The notes beneath the pieces are model-generated. The model searched no databases and was not told the origin of the DNA. It saw only the letters and a program-made list of their open reading frames with translations. The position numbers were made by a program, and so were the translations under genes. A stretch of DNA of 64,000 bases, taken from the NCBI RefSeq assembly GCF_001314875.1, contig NZ_LJZS01000009.1, positions 1 through 64,000 on the forward strand, given 5' to 3'. Position 1 is the stretch's first letter; each line of letters starts with the position of its first letter. Below are positions 49,697 through 59,053 of the stretch, in pieces. Source of the DNA: Halomonas sp. HL-48. GTDB lineage: Bacteria > Pseudomonadota > Gammaproteobacteria > Pseudomonadales > Halomonadaceae.

Positions 49697-50563
49697 TTAA
49701 TTACTGAACACGACCGTACGCCCTGCGTAAAAAAACACGCGGCGCTCCAAATGATAGCTGATCGCCCTGGCCAGGGTGAGACATTCGATATCACGCCCCT
49801 TGGCGACCAGATCCTCGGGATAATGAGTGTGGTCCACGGGCTCGACGCCCTGTGCAATAATCGGCCCTTCGTCGAGGTCGTTATTGATGTAGTGCGCCGT
49901 GGCACCGACCAGCTTGACCCCTTTTTCGTAGGCCTGATGATAGGGCTTGGCGCCCTTGAAGCCCGGCAGCAGCGAATGATGAATATTGATCGCCCGGCCG
50001 GCCAGCAGCTCGCACATGGCAGGCGACAGCACCTGCATGTACCTTGCCAGCACCACCAGTTCGGCGTCGGTTTCCGCGATGATGTCGCGTACCTGGGCTT
50101 CCTGCTGCAGCTTGGTCTCGGGGCTGATGGGTAGATAGTGATACGGCAGGCCATGCCATGCGGCCAGCGACTCAAGATCCGGATGGTTGGAGATGACCGC
50201 ACGGATATCGATGGGCAACTGCCCGGTGCGATAACGGTAGAGCAGATCATTCAGGCAGTGGTCCGCCTTCGAGACAAGAATCACGGTGCCCGTGCGCTTG
50301 CCGGGCGGCGTCAACTCGAACTGCATATCGAACTCGCTCGCCCGCGTTTCGAAATCCGTCTGAAAAAGCGTCTCGTCAAACGCGTCTCGCTCCGGACGGA
50401 ACTCGGCGCGAATGAAGAAGCGCCCGCCGAGCCGGTCGTCGAAAGAGTTGAGTTCGGTGATGTAGCACGCCTGCTCTTTGAGAAAGCGCGTGACGACATC
50501 CACCGTGCCCAGACGGCTCGGGCATTGGGCGGCAAGTATCCAGGTATCACTCATTCGGCTCAT
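49697..50563 (-). CDS. purU: Formyltetrahydrofolate deformylase
   Basis: A 288-residue PurU: N-terminal ACT domain (about 5-85; CPSRLGTVDVVTRFL) and a formyltransferase-like domain with the catalytic set NIHHSLLPGFKGAKPYHQA and VGATAHYI, ending DEGPIIAQGVE. It releases formate and THF from formyl-THF. In the sarcosine oxidase cluster it recycles folate one-carbon units generated by betaine demethylation. The start has only weak ribosome-site support; an ATG three codons on is possible. Confidence 0.92.
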   Translation of the reverse strand: MSRMSDTWILAAQCPSRLGTVDVVTRFLKEQACYITELNSFDDRLGGRFFIRAEFRPERDAFDETLFQTDFETRASEFDMQFELTPPGKRTGTVILVSKADHCLNDLLYRYRTGQLPIDIRAVISNHPDLESLAAWHGLPYHYLPISPETKLQQEAQVRDIIAETDAELVVLARYMQVLSPAMCELLAGRAINIHHSLLPGFKGAKPYHQAYEKGVKLVGATAHYINNDLDEGPIIAQGVEPVDHTHYPEDLVAKGRDIECLTLARAISYHLERRVFFYAGRTVVFSN

Positions 50564-50624
50564 GGTGCATGCACTCGGTTAGCGGCAGATGGTAGCGGCC
50601 GGAACACGGTTCCGGCCGGCCCGC

Positions 50625-51260
50625 TTATTGTTGTACGTTGATGTCGTATTCTGCCCCGGCATCCAGCAACCAGCGGTAGCAGTAGTCGGCAAAGCTACGC
50701 CGGATCACCAGCTCCCAGCGATCCTCACTGGGACGGCGAATGATGGTGGTCGCCTTGGCGAAGACCGTCGTGACGCCCTTGCCTACCGGGAAGTGGCTGG
50801 GATGCACGTCATATATCACCGTTTTCATCAGCAGCTCGCGTGCCGCTTCGCCGGACAGCTCGACCAAAGTCTGGCCGCCGCTGACGTCGCTGATCGCAAA
50901 GTGGGCGCTGCCCAAATGCTCGCGCAGCTTGGTCTCAAGCGGGAATTCCTCGCCGCCGGGCACGATCACCAGCCACTCGTCCGGGGAAAGCCACTGAATG
51001 GAGCGCTCGCCGCTTGCATCCTGCACCAGCGTCTGAGGCTCGCCGGGCAGGTTGAGCCCCAGCACGTCGCGCACCGCCTCATCGAGCACGATGGCGCCCC
51101 CACGCAGGATCAGATGCCCAAGCATCGCCCGCTCGCGCAGTTGGAGCCGGCTTGCGCCACCGCCCCGTGGGGCGCCGCTGTGGCGGTAGCTGTAGGCCAG
51201 CGAAGACTCGACCGGGATAGCGGTCTCGGTACGGGTATCGAAGGTGGCCGCGTTAGACAT
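50625..51260 (-). CDS. soxG: Sarcosine oxidase gamma subunit
   Basis: A 211-residue SoxG of heterotetrameric sarcosine oxidase. Family blocks are LRGGAIVLDEAVRDVLGLNLP, the WLSPDEWLVIVP segment and AISDVSGGQTLVELSG. Starts further upstream would lie in the soxA frame region; the ATG at 51260 overlaps the soxA end by eight bases and fits the usual length. Confidence 0.9.
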   Translation of the reverse strand: MSNAATFDTRTETAIPVESSLAYSYRHSGAPRGGGASRLQLRERAMLGHLILRGGAIVLDEAVRDVLGLNLPGEPQTLVQDASGERSIQWLSPDEWLVIVPGGEEFPLETKLREHLGSAHFAISDVSGGQTLVELSGEAARELLMKTVIYDVHPSHFPVGKGVTTVFAKATTIIRRPSEDRWELVIRRSFADYCYRWLLDAGAEYDINVQQ

Positions 51261-54200
51261 TTTGGCGCTCTCCCTTGGGGTCGTAGAAAATGGTACTGAC
51301 GATTTCGGCCTCAAACGTCTGGCCGTCCGCCATGGGCAGGTAGACCGTCTCGCCCAGCTTCTGATGGCCACCCTTGACCACCGCCAGCGCAAACCCTGAG
51401 TCCAGGACCGGACTGAAGTAGCTGGAGGTAACGTGCCCCACCATCGGCATGGGGATAGCGTGCTTGGGATCGAATACGATCTGGGCACCCTCTTCGAGGA
51501 CCACCTTGGGGTCTTTGGGCTTGAGGCCCACCAGCTGCTTGCGGTTCTCGCGTTTGGTGTCGGAACGCGTCAGGGCGCGCTTGCCGATCCACGAGTAGGG
51601 CTTGTCGTAGCCAACCGCCCACTGCATGCCTAAGTCTTCCGGCGTGACCGAGCCATCGGTTTCCTGCCCCACGATGATGAAGCCCTTTTCCGCACGCAGG
51701 ACGTGCATGGTCTCGGTGCCATAGGGCGTCAGGTCATACTTCTCGCCGTGCTTGAACAGGGTCTGCCACACGTGCATCGCGTAGTTGGCCTGAACGTTGA
51801 TCTCAAACGTCAGCTCGCCGGTAAAGGAGATACGAAAGACCCGTGCAGGTACCCCCGCCACTGTCCCGGAACGCCAGTCCATGAACTTGAAGCTATCGCG
51901 GTCCAGATCGATATCCGTGATCTCGCCGAGCAGCTTGCGCGCGTCGGGGCCGGTGACCGTCATGGTCGCCCAGTGGTCGGTCACCGAGGAGAAGTACACG
52001 TCCAGCTCCGGCCATTCGGTCTGATGCCACAGCTCCAGCCATTCGAGGATCGCCGCGGCGCCCCCGGTGGTGGTGGTCATCAAAAAGTGGTTGTCGGCGA
52101 GACAGCTGGTCACACCGTCGTCGGTGACCATGCCGTCGTCCTTGCACATCAGGCCGTAACGGCACCGACCAACGGCCAGCTTTTCCCACTTGTTGGTATA
52201 CACCCGCGCCAGGAATTCACGCGCGTCAGGCCCTTGGATGTCGATCTTGCCAAGCGTCGAGGCATCGAGAATACCGACCTTCTCACGCACCGCCAGGCAC
52301 TCGCGGGCCACCGCTTCGTGCATGGTTTCGGTCTTGCCGTTCAACTTCTGCGGATAGTACCAGGGGCGCTTCCACTGGCCGACGTCCTCGAACTCGGCGC
52401 CGCGTTCCACGTGCCACTGGTGCAGCGCGGTATAGCGTTCAGGGTCGAACAGCTCACGACAGTGGCGACCCACAATGGCGCCGAAGGTGACCGGGGTGTA
52501 GTTGGGACGGAACACCGTGGTGCCCACCTCGGGAATCGAGCGACCCAGGCAGCGGGCGGCAATTGCCATGCCGTTGATGTTGCCAAGCTTGCCCTGGTCC
52601 GTACCGAAGCCCATCGCGGTATAACGCTTGATATGCTCGATGGATTCGAAGCCTTCCCGGGTCGCCAGTTCGATGCCCGCGGCGGTGACGTCGTTCTGCA
52701 GGTCGACGAACTGCTTGGGACCGCGCAGCGTGGGCTTCTCGTGGGGCACCTGGAAGAGGGCCACCGCAGGTCCCTGCTTAAGTTGCTCGGCGCTCGGCAG
52801 GCTGACCGTCTGGGCGGCATGCCCCATAGCGGCGGCCGCCTTGATGCCCGCTTCGACGCCTTCGGCGAGCACGTCACCCAGCGCATAGCAGCCGTTGGCA
52901 CCGCCACACGCCTGCACGCCCTTCACCAGCCCCGGCACGAAGCCGAGAATATCGTCGCGCCAGGTCGGCCGCGCGCCGGTGTGAGACGCCAGGTGAATCA
53001 CCGGGCTGTAGCCGCCGGAGCTTGCGATGGTATCGCAGGCCAGTTCCTGAATCGGGCCGGTCACTTTGAACGCTTCAATATCGATCTTGGCGACCCGTGC
53101 CGCGGAGACCCGACTGCTGCCCTTCGCCTCAATAACGGCACTGCCGGCAATGATCTTGATGCCCTGGGCGCGAGCGGCATCCACCCAGTCACCCGCCGGC
53201 GCCTCGCGGGCGTCCACGATAGCGACGACCTCGCAACCGGCCTCTTTCCAGTCCAGGGCCGCGCGGTAGCCGTAGTCGTTGCTGGTCGAGAGCACCAGCT
53301 TGCGGCCCGGCGCCACGCCATAGCGGCGAATGTAGGTCGACACAGCGCCGGCCAGCAGGTTGCCCGGCACGTCATTGCCTGCGTAAACCAGCGGTCGCTC
53401 GTGGGCGCCCGTGGCCAGGATCACCTGGCCGGCGCGAACCCGGTGCAGGCGCGCGCGTACCTGACGGCGGCCATTTTCCACTGGCGCCGTATCGCTTAGG
53501 TGCTCGGTACGCCGCTCGTGCAGCGTCACAAAATTGTGATCGTGATAGCCGTTGGCCGTAGTACGCGGCAGCAAAGTGACGTTCTCGCAGCCGGACAGCT
53601 CATCCAGCACCCGGACAACCCACTGATCTGCGGGCTTGCCTTCCAGGGTTTCACGGCTGGCCAGCAGCGAGCCGCCCATCTCTTCCTGCTCATCGGCAAC
53701 GATCACCCGGGCGCCGCTGCGCGCAGCGGCCAGCGCTGCCGCAAGACCTGCGGCGCCCGCGCCGACGACCAGCACATCGCAGTGCTGATTGAAGTGATCG
53801 TAGCTGTCCGGGTCGGCTTCCATGGGGCTGCGACCCAGGCCCGCCGCCTTGCGGATGTACTTCTCGTAGGTCAGCCACATCGAGGCCGGCGCCATGAAGG
53901 TCTTGTAGTAGAACCCCGGCGGCATGAACTGGCCGCCCAGCTTGCCGATCAGGCCCATCAGGTCACGCTGCACGTTCGGCCAGCCGTTGGTGCTGGTGGC
54001 CGTCAGGCCGTCGTACAGCGCCTGCTGGGTGGCGCGCACGTTGGGCACCTGACCCGCTTCGCTGCTGCCCAACTGCACGATGGCATTGGGCTCTTCGGCG
54101 CCGGCGGCGACGATGCCGCGGGGGCGCGAGTATTTAAAGCTGCGGTTGACGATATCCACGCCGTTGGCCAGCAGCGCCGAGGCCAGGGTGTCCCCAGGGT

Positions 54201-54303
54201 GTCCTTGGTAACGCTCGCCGTTGAAGGTGAAGCTCAACGTGCGAGAGCGGTCGATACGGCCGCCCGTGTTAAGGCGGTACACTTGTTGCTTGGACTGGCT
54301 CAT
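51253..54303 (-). CDS. soxA: Sarcosine oxidase alpha subunit
   Basis: A 1016-residue alpha subunit. The order is an N-terminal ferredoxin-like domain (GHPGDTLASALLANGVDIVN, FKYSRPRG), a NAD-binding Rossmann domain (VVGAGAAGLAAALAAARSGA), and a C-terminal GcvT-like tetrahydrofolate domain (about 620-1010). With SoxBDG it oxidises sarcosine to glycine, H2O2 and 5,10-methylene-THF. The ATG at 54303 overlaps the soxD stop (ATGA); a 56-residue upstream extension is the soxD region read in another frame. Confidence 0.95.
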   Translation of the reverse strand: MSQSKQQVYRLNTGGRIDRSRTLSFTFNGERYQGHPGDTLASALLANGVDIVNRSFKYSRPRGIVAAGAEEPNAIVQLGSSEAGQVPNVRATQQALYDGLTATSTNGWPNVQRDLMGLIGKLGGQFMPPGFYYKTFMAPASMWLTYEKYIRKAAGLGRSPMEADPDSYDHFNQHCDVLVVGAGAAGLAAALAAARSGARVIVADEQEEMGGSLLASRETLEGKPADQWVVRVLDELSGCENVTLLPRTTANGYHDHNFVTLHERRTEHLSDTAPVENGRRQVRARLHRVRAGQVILATGAHERPLVYAGNDVPGNLLAGAVSTYIRRYGVAPGRKLVLSTSNDYGYRAALDWKEAGCEVVAIVDAREAPAGDWVDAARAQGIKIIAGSAVIEAKGSSRVSAARVAKIDIEAFKVTGPIQELACDTIASSGGYSPVIHLASHTGARPTWRDDILGFVPGLVKGVQACGGANGCYALGDVLAEGVEAGIKAAAAMGHAAQTVSLPSAEQLKQGPAVALFQVPHEKPTLRGPKQFVDLQNDVTAAGIELATREGFESIEHIKRYTAMGFGTDQGKLGNINGMAIAARCLGRSIPEVGTTVFRPNYTPVTFGAIVGRHCRELFDPERYTALHQWHVERGAEFEDVGQWKRPWYYPQKLNGKTETMHEAVARECLAVREKVGILDASTLGKIDIQGPDAREFLARVYTNKWEKLAVGRCRYGLMCKDDGMVTDDGVTSCLADNHFLMTTTTGGAAAILEWLELWHQTEWPELDVYFSSVTDHWATMTVTGPDARKLLGEITDIDLDRDSFKFMDWRSGTVAGVPARVFRISFTGELTFEINVQANYAMHVWQTLFKHGEKYDLTPYGTETMHVLRAEKGFIIVGQETDGSVTPEDLGMQWAVGYDKPYSWIGKRALTRSDTKRENRKQLVGLKPKDPKVVLEEGAQIVFDPKHAIPMPMVGHVTSSYFSPVLDSGFALAVVKGGHQKLGETVYLPMADGQTFEAEIVSTIFYDPKGERQNV

Positions 54304-54641
54304 GCCCGCACTCCTTCTTTGTGGCTTACCGCGGCGGCCTCGCGAGGCTGGTTCTGGCTGTCGGCGGTAATCGACGGCTGCTCGCCCATTTTGTAGGTCT
54401 CGAGAATCTCGTAGCTCACGGTGTGACGCGTCACGTTGAAAAACTTGCGGCAGCCCACCGCGTGCACCCACATCTCATGGTGGACGCCACGGGGGTTGTC
54501 GCGGAAAAACAGGTAGTCACCCCACTCTTCGTCGCTACACGCCTCGGGCTCCTTGGGGCGCTCGAGATGCGCCTGGCCCTTGGGGTGGAATTCCTCTTCC
54601 TCACGGTGTTCGCCGCAGTAGGGGCAGTAGATATAGAACAT
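54300..54641 (-). CDS. soxD: Sarcosine oxidase delta subunit
   Basis: A 113-residue zinc-binding delta subunit. Zinc ligands are visible in IYCPYCGEHRE (two Cys and a His), and the WGDYLFFRDNPRGVHHEMWVH block and FNVTRHTVSYEI are typical. It overlaps soxA by four bases and follows soxB after 24 bp. Confidence 0.93.
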   Translation of the reverse strand: MFYIYCPYCGEHREEEEFHPKGQAHLERPKEPEACSDEEWGDYLFFRDNPRGVHHEMWVHAVGCRKFFNVTRHTVSYEILETYKMGEQPSITADSQNQPREAAAVSHKEGVRA

Positions 54642-54665
54642 GCGGATATTCCTCTCGTATAAACC

Positions 54666-55916
54666 CTAGTGGGCCACGCCGGCAGCGCCGTGTTCGTCGA
54701 TCAGCGCACCGCTATGGAAGCGGAACATGGAGAACGGCTCGGCGATGGGGTGCATCTCCCCCTTGGCCAGGCTGGCGGCAAACACATGCCCCGATCCCGG
54801 CGTCGCCTTGAAGCCGCCGGTGCCCCAACCGCAGTTGAAGTACAGGCCTTTCACCGGGGTCTTGGAGATGATCGGACAGGCATCCGGGCAGGTATCGACG
54901 ATGCCGCCCCACTGGCGGTTCATGCGCACCCGCGAGAAGATCGGGAACATCTCGACGATCGCCTGGAGCGTGTGCTCCACGGTGGGATAGCTGCCACGCT
55001 GGCCGTAGCCGTTATAGCCGTCGATGCCTGCACCGATGACCAGGTCGCCCTTGTCGGACTGGCTGATGTAGCCATGCACCTGGTTGGACATCACCACCGT
55101 ATCGAGCACCGGCTTGATGGGTTCGGACACCAGCGCCTGCAGCGGGTGGGATTCCAGCGGCAGGTTGAAGCCGCCCATCTTGGCGAGCACGCTGGAGTTA
55201 CCGGCGGTCACACAGCCCACGGTCTTGGCCTCGATGTCGCCACGATTGGTGTGGACACCGTAAATCTGGCCGTCACGAATCTTGAAGCCGGTGACTTCGG
55301 TCTGCTGCAGAATATCCACGCCATGGGCATCGGCGCCGCGGGCATAGCCCCACGCCACCGCATCGTGGCGCGCCACGCCGGCGCGCGGCTGCCAGGAGGC
55401 GCCCATCACCGGGTAGCGAGCGTTCTTGGAGCAGTCCATGATCGGCACCAGCGACTGAACCCCTTTGGCGTCCAGCACTTCGCCGTCGATACCGTTCAGG
55501 CGGTTGGCGTTGACGCGCCGCTGGATATCACGCATGTCTTGCAGGGTATGCCCCAGATTGAGCACCCCCCGCTGGGAGAACATCACGTTATAGTTCAGAT
55601 CCTGCGACAGCCCTTCCCAAAGTTTCATAGCGTGCTCATAGAGAGCAGCGGATTCGTCCCACAGATAATTGGAGCGCACGATGGTGGTGTTTCGGGCGGT
55701 GTTACCGCCGCCCAGCCAGCCTTTCTCGATCACCGCCACGTTCTTGACGCCGAACTCTTTGGCCAAATAGTAGGCCGTGGCCAGGCCATGGCCGCCACCG
55801 CCGACGATGATCACATCGTAGTGTTTCTTGGGCGTGGGATTGCGCCACTGGCGCTCCCAGTTTTCGTGATGGCTCAGCGCGTGCTTGACCAGGCCGAAGC
55901 CGGAATAGCGTTGCAT
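54666..55916 (-). CDS. soxB: Sarcosine oxidase beta subunit
   Basis: A 416-residue flavoprotein. The FAD motif [17 protein letters not shown] is at about residues 36-52, and H184 in ARHDAVAWG is the likely covalent FMN attachment residue of the family. The C-terminal [18 protein letters not shown] is typical. It carries the amine-oxidising site and passes formaldehyde equivalents to the folate site of SoxA. It follows glyA after 47 bp. Confidence 0.95.
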   Translation of the reverse strand: MQRYSGFGLVKHALSHHENWERQWRNPTPKKHYDVIIVGGGGHGLATAYYLAKEFGVKNVAVIEKGWLGGGNTARNTTIVRSNYLWDESAALYEHAMKLWEGLSQDLNYNVMFSQRGVLNLGHTLQDMRDIQRRVNANRLNGIDGEVLDAKGVQSLVPIMDCSKNARYPVMGASWQPRAGVARHDAVAWGYARGADAHGVDILQQTEVTGFKIRDGQIYGVHTNRGDIEAKTVGCVTAGNSSVLAKMGGFNLPLESHPLQALVSEPIKPVLDTVVMSNQVHGYISQSDKGDLVIGAGIDGYNGYGQRGSYPTVEHTLQAIVEMFPIFSRVRMNRQWGGIVDTCPDACPIISKTPVKGLYFNCGWGTGGFKATPGSGHVFAASLAKGEMHPIAEPFSMFRFHSGALIDEHGAAGVAH

Positions 55917-55963
55917 AGATGTCTCCTCAGTTCAGCCGCGCCGGGCCCTGCCGGCAAGCCAAT

Positions 55964-57277
55964 TCAAGCAATGGATTCGACGGTTTCAGCGACGGCAGTG
56001 CCGTAGACCGGGTGGCGGGCACACACCTCGCCCACTTTGGCGCGCACTTCGGCTTCAATGGCCGCAGTGTCGTGGCCGATCGCCAACTCGTCCAGGATGT
56101 CGCAGATCCAGCCGGCCAGCTCGCTACACTCCTCGGCATCGAAGCCGCGGGTGGTCACCGCCGGGGTGCCAATGCGCAGGCCAGACGTCACGAAGGGGCT
56201 TTGCGGGTCGTTGGGCACGGTGTTCTTATTCACCGTAATATGCGCTTGGCCCAAGGCGGCATCCGCATCCTTACCGGTAATACCCTGGCGGATCAGCGAG
56301 ACCAGAAACAGATGGTCGTCGGTGCCGCCTGACACCACATCATAGCCGCGTTCCATGAACACCGTGGCCATCGCCTGGGCGTTATCGATCACCTGCTGCT
56401 GGTAGCGCACGAACTCCTGGTTCATGGCCTCCTTGAAGGCTACCGCCTTGGCGGCAATGACGTGCATCAGCGGACCGCCCTGCTGGCCCGGGAAGACGGC
56501 ACCGTTCAGCTTCTTGTACAGCGCTTCGTCGCCATCGGCGGAGAGGATCAGGCCGCCCCGTGGGCCACGCAGTGTCTTGTGGGTGGTGGTGGTGACCACA
56601 TGGGCATGGGGGAGCGGGCTCGGGTAGAGGCCAGCGGCCACCAGGCCGGCAATGTGCGCCATATCAACCAGCAGGTAAGCACCCACCTCGTCGGCGATGG
56701 TGCGGAAGCGGCGCCAGTCCACCACGCGGGAGTAGGCCGAGAACCCGGCAATGATCATCTTCGGCTGATGCTCGCGCGCCAGGCGCTCCATTTCCTCGTA
56801 GTCGATCTCGCCGGTTTCCGGCTTGAGGCCGTACTGCACGGCGTTGTAGTGCTTGCCCGAGAAGTTGGGCGCGGCGCCGTGGGTCAAATGCCCGCCGTGG
56901 GCGAGGCTCATGCCCAGCACGGTATCGCCGGGTGAGACCAGCGCCATGAACACCGCCGCATTGGCCTGGGCACCAGAGTGCGGCTGCACGTTGGCATAGT
57001 TGGCGCTGAACAGGTCGCAGGCGCGCTCAATGGCCAGGGCTTCCACCTTGTCCACAAACTCGCACCCACCGTAATAGCGACGTCCGGGATAGCCTTCAGC
57101 ATACTTGTTGGTCAGCTGCGTGCCCTGCGCTTCCATGACAAGCTTGCTTGTATAGTTTTCGGAGGCGATCAACTCAATATGCGCTTCCTGGCGTTCCGTT
57201 TCTTCAGCGATTGCCTCGGCAAGCAAGCTGTCGTAATGGGCCAGGCGAGCATTGGGGGAAAAATTATCTTGAAGCAT
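55964..57277 (-). CDS. glyA: Serine hydroxymethyltransferase
   Basis: A 437-residue GlyA converting glycine plus 5,10-methylene-THF to serine. Signature blocks are [26 protein letters not shown] and the PLP-lysine segment [16 protein letters not shown]. The ATG at 57277 follows AGGAGG by six bases; the longer frame is rejected. As the first gene of the sox operon it uses both products of sarcosine oxidase, matching the glyA1-sox arrangement of Pseudomonas. Confidence 0.95.
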   Translation of the reverse strand: MLQDNFSPNARLAHYDSLLAEAIAEETERQEAHIELIASENYTSKLVMEAQGTQLTNKYAEGYPGRRYYGGCEFVDKVEALAIERACDLFSANYANVQPHSGAQANAAVFMALVSPGDTVLGMSLAHGGHLTHGAAPNFSGKHYNAVQYGLKPETGEIDYEEMERLAREHQPKMIIAGFSAYSRVVDWRRFRTIADEVGAYLLVDMAHIAGLVAAGLYPSPLPHAHVVTTTTHKTLRGPRGGLILSADGDEALYKKLNGAVFPGQQGGPLMHVIAAKAVAFKEAMNQEFVRYQQQVIDNAQAMATVFMERGYDVVSGGTDDHLFLVSLIRQGITGKDADAALGQAHITVNKNTVPNDPQSPFVTSGLRIGTPAVTTRGFDAEECSELAGWICDILDELAIGHDTAAIEAEVRAKVGEVCARHPVYGTAVAETVESIA

Positions 57278-57519
57278 TAGCGCCTCCTGATTAGTCACTT
57301 TTTTATTAAGTGCTGGACATACTCTTTAATGCTGATAAACCAAGGTCGCTATCAACCAAAGTCCCTATCAACGCGTTCTTACCGCGATACTATCGTTGGT
57401 GTCCGGCCCCAAGATGCTTGCCGACGTCACCACTCGATGTATTTGCGACATCGCCAGGATTTAGCCGATGTCATGGCCAACAGCGCCCAAAATGCCGTCG
57501 TTTCGCTGCCTGAAAAAGC
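57278..57519. promoter_or_regulatory. Leader/promoter region of the glyA-sox operon
   Basis: This spacer includes a tandem pair of 16-bp repeats (57338-57353 and 57354-57369, two mismatches) located 61-92 bases upstream of the glyA start, a place expected for an activator site. No gene is seen here. Confidence 0.45.
57338..57369 (-). repeat. Tandem 16-bp direct repeat upstream of glyA
   Basis: AACCAAGGTCGCTATC is followed immediately by AACCAAAGTCCCTATC; the two copies differ at two positions. Adjacent direct repeats are typical of AraC-family activator sites, and GbdR, the betaine regulator, is of that class. Confidence 0.6.
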
Positions 57520-57558
57520 CAAGCGCCCCAGACGGACAGTAGCCGTCTAGGGCGCTTG
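57520..57558 (-). terminator. Terminator of gbcB
   Basis: A 16-bp stem with one mismatch pairs 57543-57558 with 57520-57535. On the minus strand it is followed by GGC and five T. It lies just past the gbcB stop. Confidence 0.85.
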
Positions 57559-57585
57559 AACCTGAATAACAAGGTGCATGCCGGA

Positions 57586-58692
57586 CTAGAAATCGACCAC
57601 CAGATCCCCTTTGGGTCGACTGCAGCACGACAGAATGTAGCCTTCTTCGACGTCCTCTTCCGTGATGCCGCCGTTATGCTCCATCTCCACCTCGCCGGAC
57701 TTGAGGGCTACCCGGCACGTGCCGCAAATGCCCATGCCGCAGGCCTTGGGAATATGCAGGCCAAGCTTCGATGCTGCCGAGTGAACCGTCTCTTCGGGCT
57801 GGATGCGGACACTTTTGCCCGTCGACGCAAACTCGATGCAGTGCAGCTCGCTGGTATCGACGTTTTCGGCGTCGACCTCCGCCTGTTCGGCCAGCTCGCG
57901 TACATCCTCGCGCACCTCGACCGGCGTGGCGCCAAACGACTCCTCATGGTAGTGATCCATGTCGAAGTTGTTGCTGCGCAGAATATTCTTGATGGCGTTC
58001 ATGTAGGGAGTCGGCCCGCAGCAGAAGATCTCCCGCTCCATGAAGTCCGGCACCATCAGTTCGAACAGCGGCTGGGTGAGGTAGCCACGATAGCCGGCCC
58101 AGGCCTCGCCAATATCTTCCTTGCTCTCGCAGATGATATGCAGCTTGAACTCGGGGATGCGCGAAAACATATGCACCAGCTCGCGGTGATAAATCACATC
58201 CCGGGGGGCGCGGGCGCTGTGGACGAACTCAACGTCGACAGCGGCGTTGGTATCGAAAAGCCAGCGGGTCATGGACATCAAGGGGGTAATGCCCACCCCG
58301 CCCGAAAGAAACAGCACTTTCTCGGCGGGGTAATCGATGGAGTTGAAGTTACCGACCGGCCCGTGCACGACCAGTTCGTCGCCCACCTTCAGGTTGGCGT
58401 GCAGCCAGTTGGATACCTTACCGCCCGGCACCTGCTTGACGGTGATGGAAAAGCTGTAAGGAATCGAAGGCGAGCTGGAAATCGTGTAGGAGCGCATGAC
58501 GGGCTGATTATCGATCTCAAGCTCGAGCGTCACGAACTGACCGGGCTTGAAGAAGAACAGTACCGGCTGCTCGGCCATGAAACAGAACGTGCGCACATCC
58601 TGGGTTTCCTGGATCACCTTGACGCAACGCACCTGGTGGCGGCCGTTGGTCCAGGTTTGGGTCGTGACCGGATTGAAGAAATTAGTTGTCAT
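57586..58692 (-). CDS. gbcB: Glycine betaine monooxygenase reductase subunit
   Basis: A 368-residue flavodoxin-reductase-like protein. The FAD domain shows MRSYTISSSPS, the NAD domain GGVGITPLMSM and CCGPTPYMNAI, and a C-terminal plant-type 2Fe-2S ferredoxin has the ligands CGMGICGTCR and a late CC. It passes electrons from NADH to GbcA. The ATG at 58692 follows GAGG; the upstream 11 residues are dropped. It is divergent from gbcA. Confidence 0.92.
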   Translation of the reverse strand: MTTNFFNPVTTQTWTNGRHQVRCVKVIQETQDVRTFCFMAEQPVLFFFKPGQFVTLELEIDNQPVMRSYTISSSPSIPYSFSITVKQVPGGKVSNWLHANLKVGDELVVHGPVGNFNSIDYPAEKVLFLSGGVGITPLMSMTRWLFDTNAAVDVEFVHSARAPRDVIYHRELVHMFSRIPEFKLHIICESKEDIGEAWAGYRGYLTQPLFELMVPDFMEREIFCCGPTPYMNAIKNILRSNNFDMDHYHEESFGATPVEVREDVRELAEQAEVDAENVDTSELHCIEFASTGKSVRIQPEETVHSAASKLGLHIPKACGMGICGTCRVALKSGEVEMEHNGGITEEDVEEGYILSCCSRPKGDLVVDF

Positions 58693-59053
58693 TGTCGCCT
58701 CTGCCTGAACAGCCTTCATCACCATGCATCGCCGAACCGTATTTGGATACGCTCAGCACCTTTGAGCTGCATTTTGGGGACGCGCCTTGCGGCCGACTTA
58801 CCTGACAGCGACTCGCACTTACCTCGTGCCACTCTTTATCGTTTAGAAACCACTGTTTTAGTCGCCACGACGCCACCTGATGTCGCGGGTAGATAACTGG
58901 CGGGGAGGCACCTGCAACACAATCGATGCCTGACGTCAGGCCACATTTGAATCAAACGCCAGGTTACGCAACAGAACAACAAGATACGCAATCTTGACTA
59001 TCGGCCGATTCGCAGCCCTTGAGGGGGGAGCGGAGGTTTACGAGGATACTGGT
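58693..59053. promoter_or_regulatory. Divergent gbcB-gbcA control region
   Basis: The 361-bp spacer contains a perfect 14-bp palindrome GCCTGACGTCAGGC at 58928-58941 and two TACGCAA direct repeats at 58965-58971 and 58985-58991, whose starts are 20 bases apart (two helical turns). The repeats lie 63-89 bases upstream of the gbcA ATG and are candidate activator half-sites. Confidence 0.5.

Noticed and set aside
51703..53499. A 598-codon open frame on the plus strand opposite soxA
   Set aside because: It is a mirror frame of the clearly homologous soxA gene in GC-rich DNA; the translation is low in complexity and matches no family.
54669..56006. A 445-codon plus-strand frame opposite soxB
   Set aside because: Antisense shadow of soxB, with His/Gly/Val-rich non-protein-like composition.
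57556..58896. A 446-codon plus-strand frame opposite gbcB
   Set aside because: Antisense shadow; it also runs through the gbcB terminator and the gbc promoter region.
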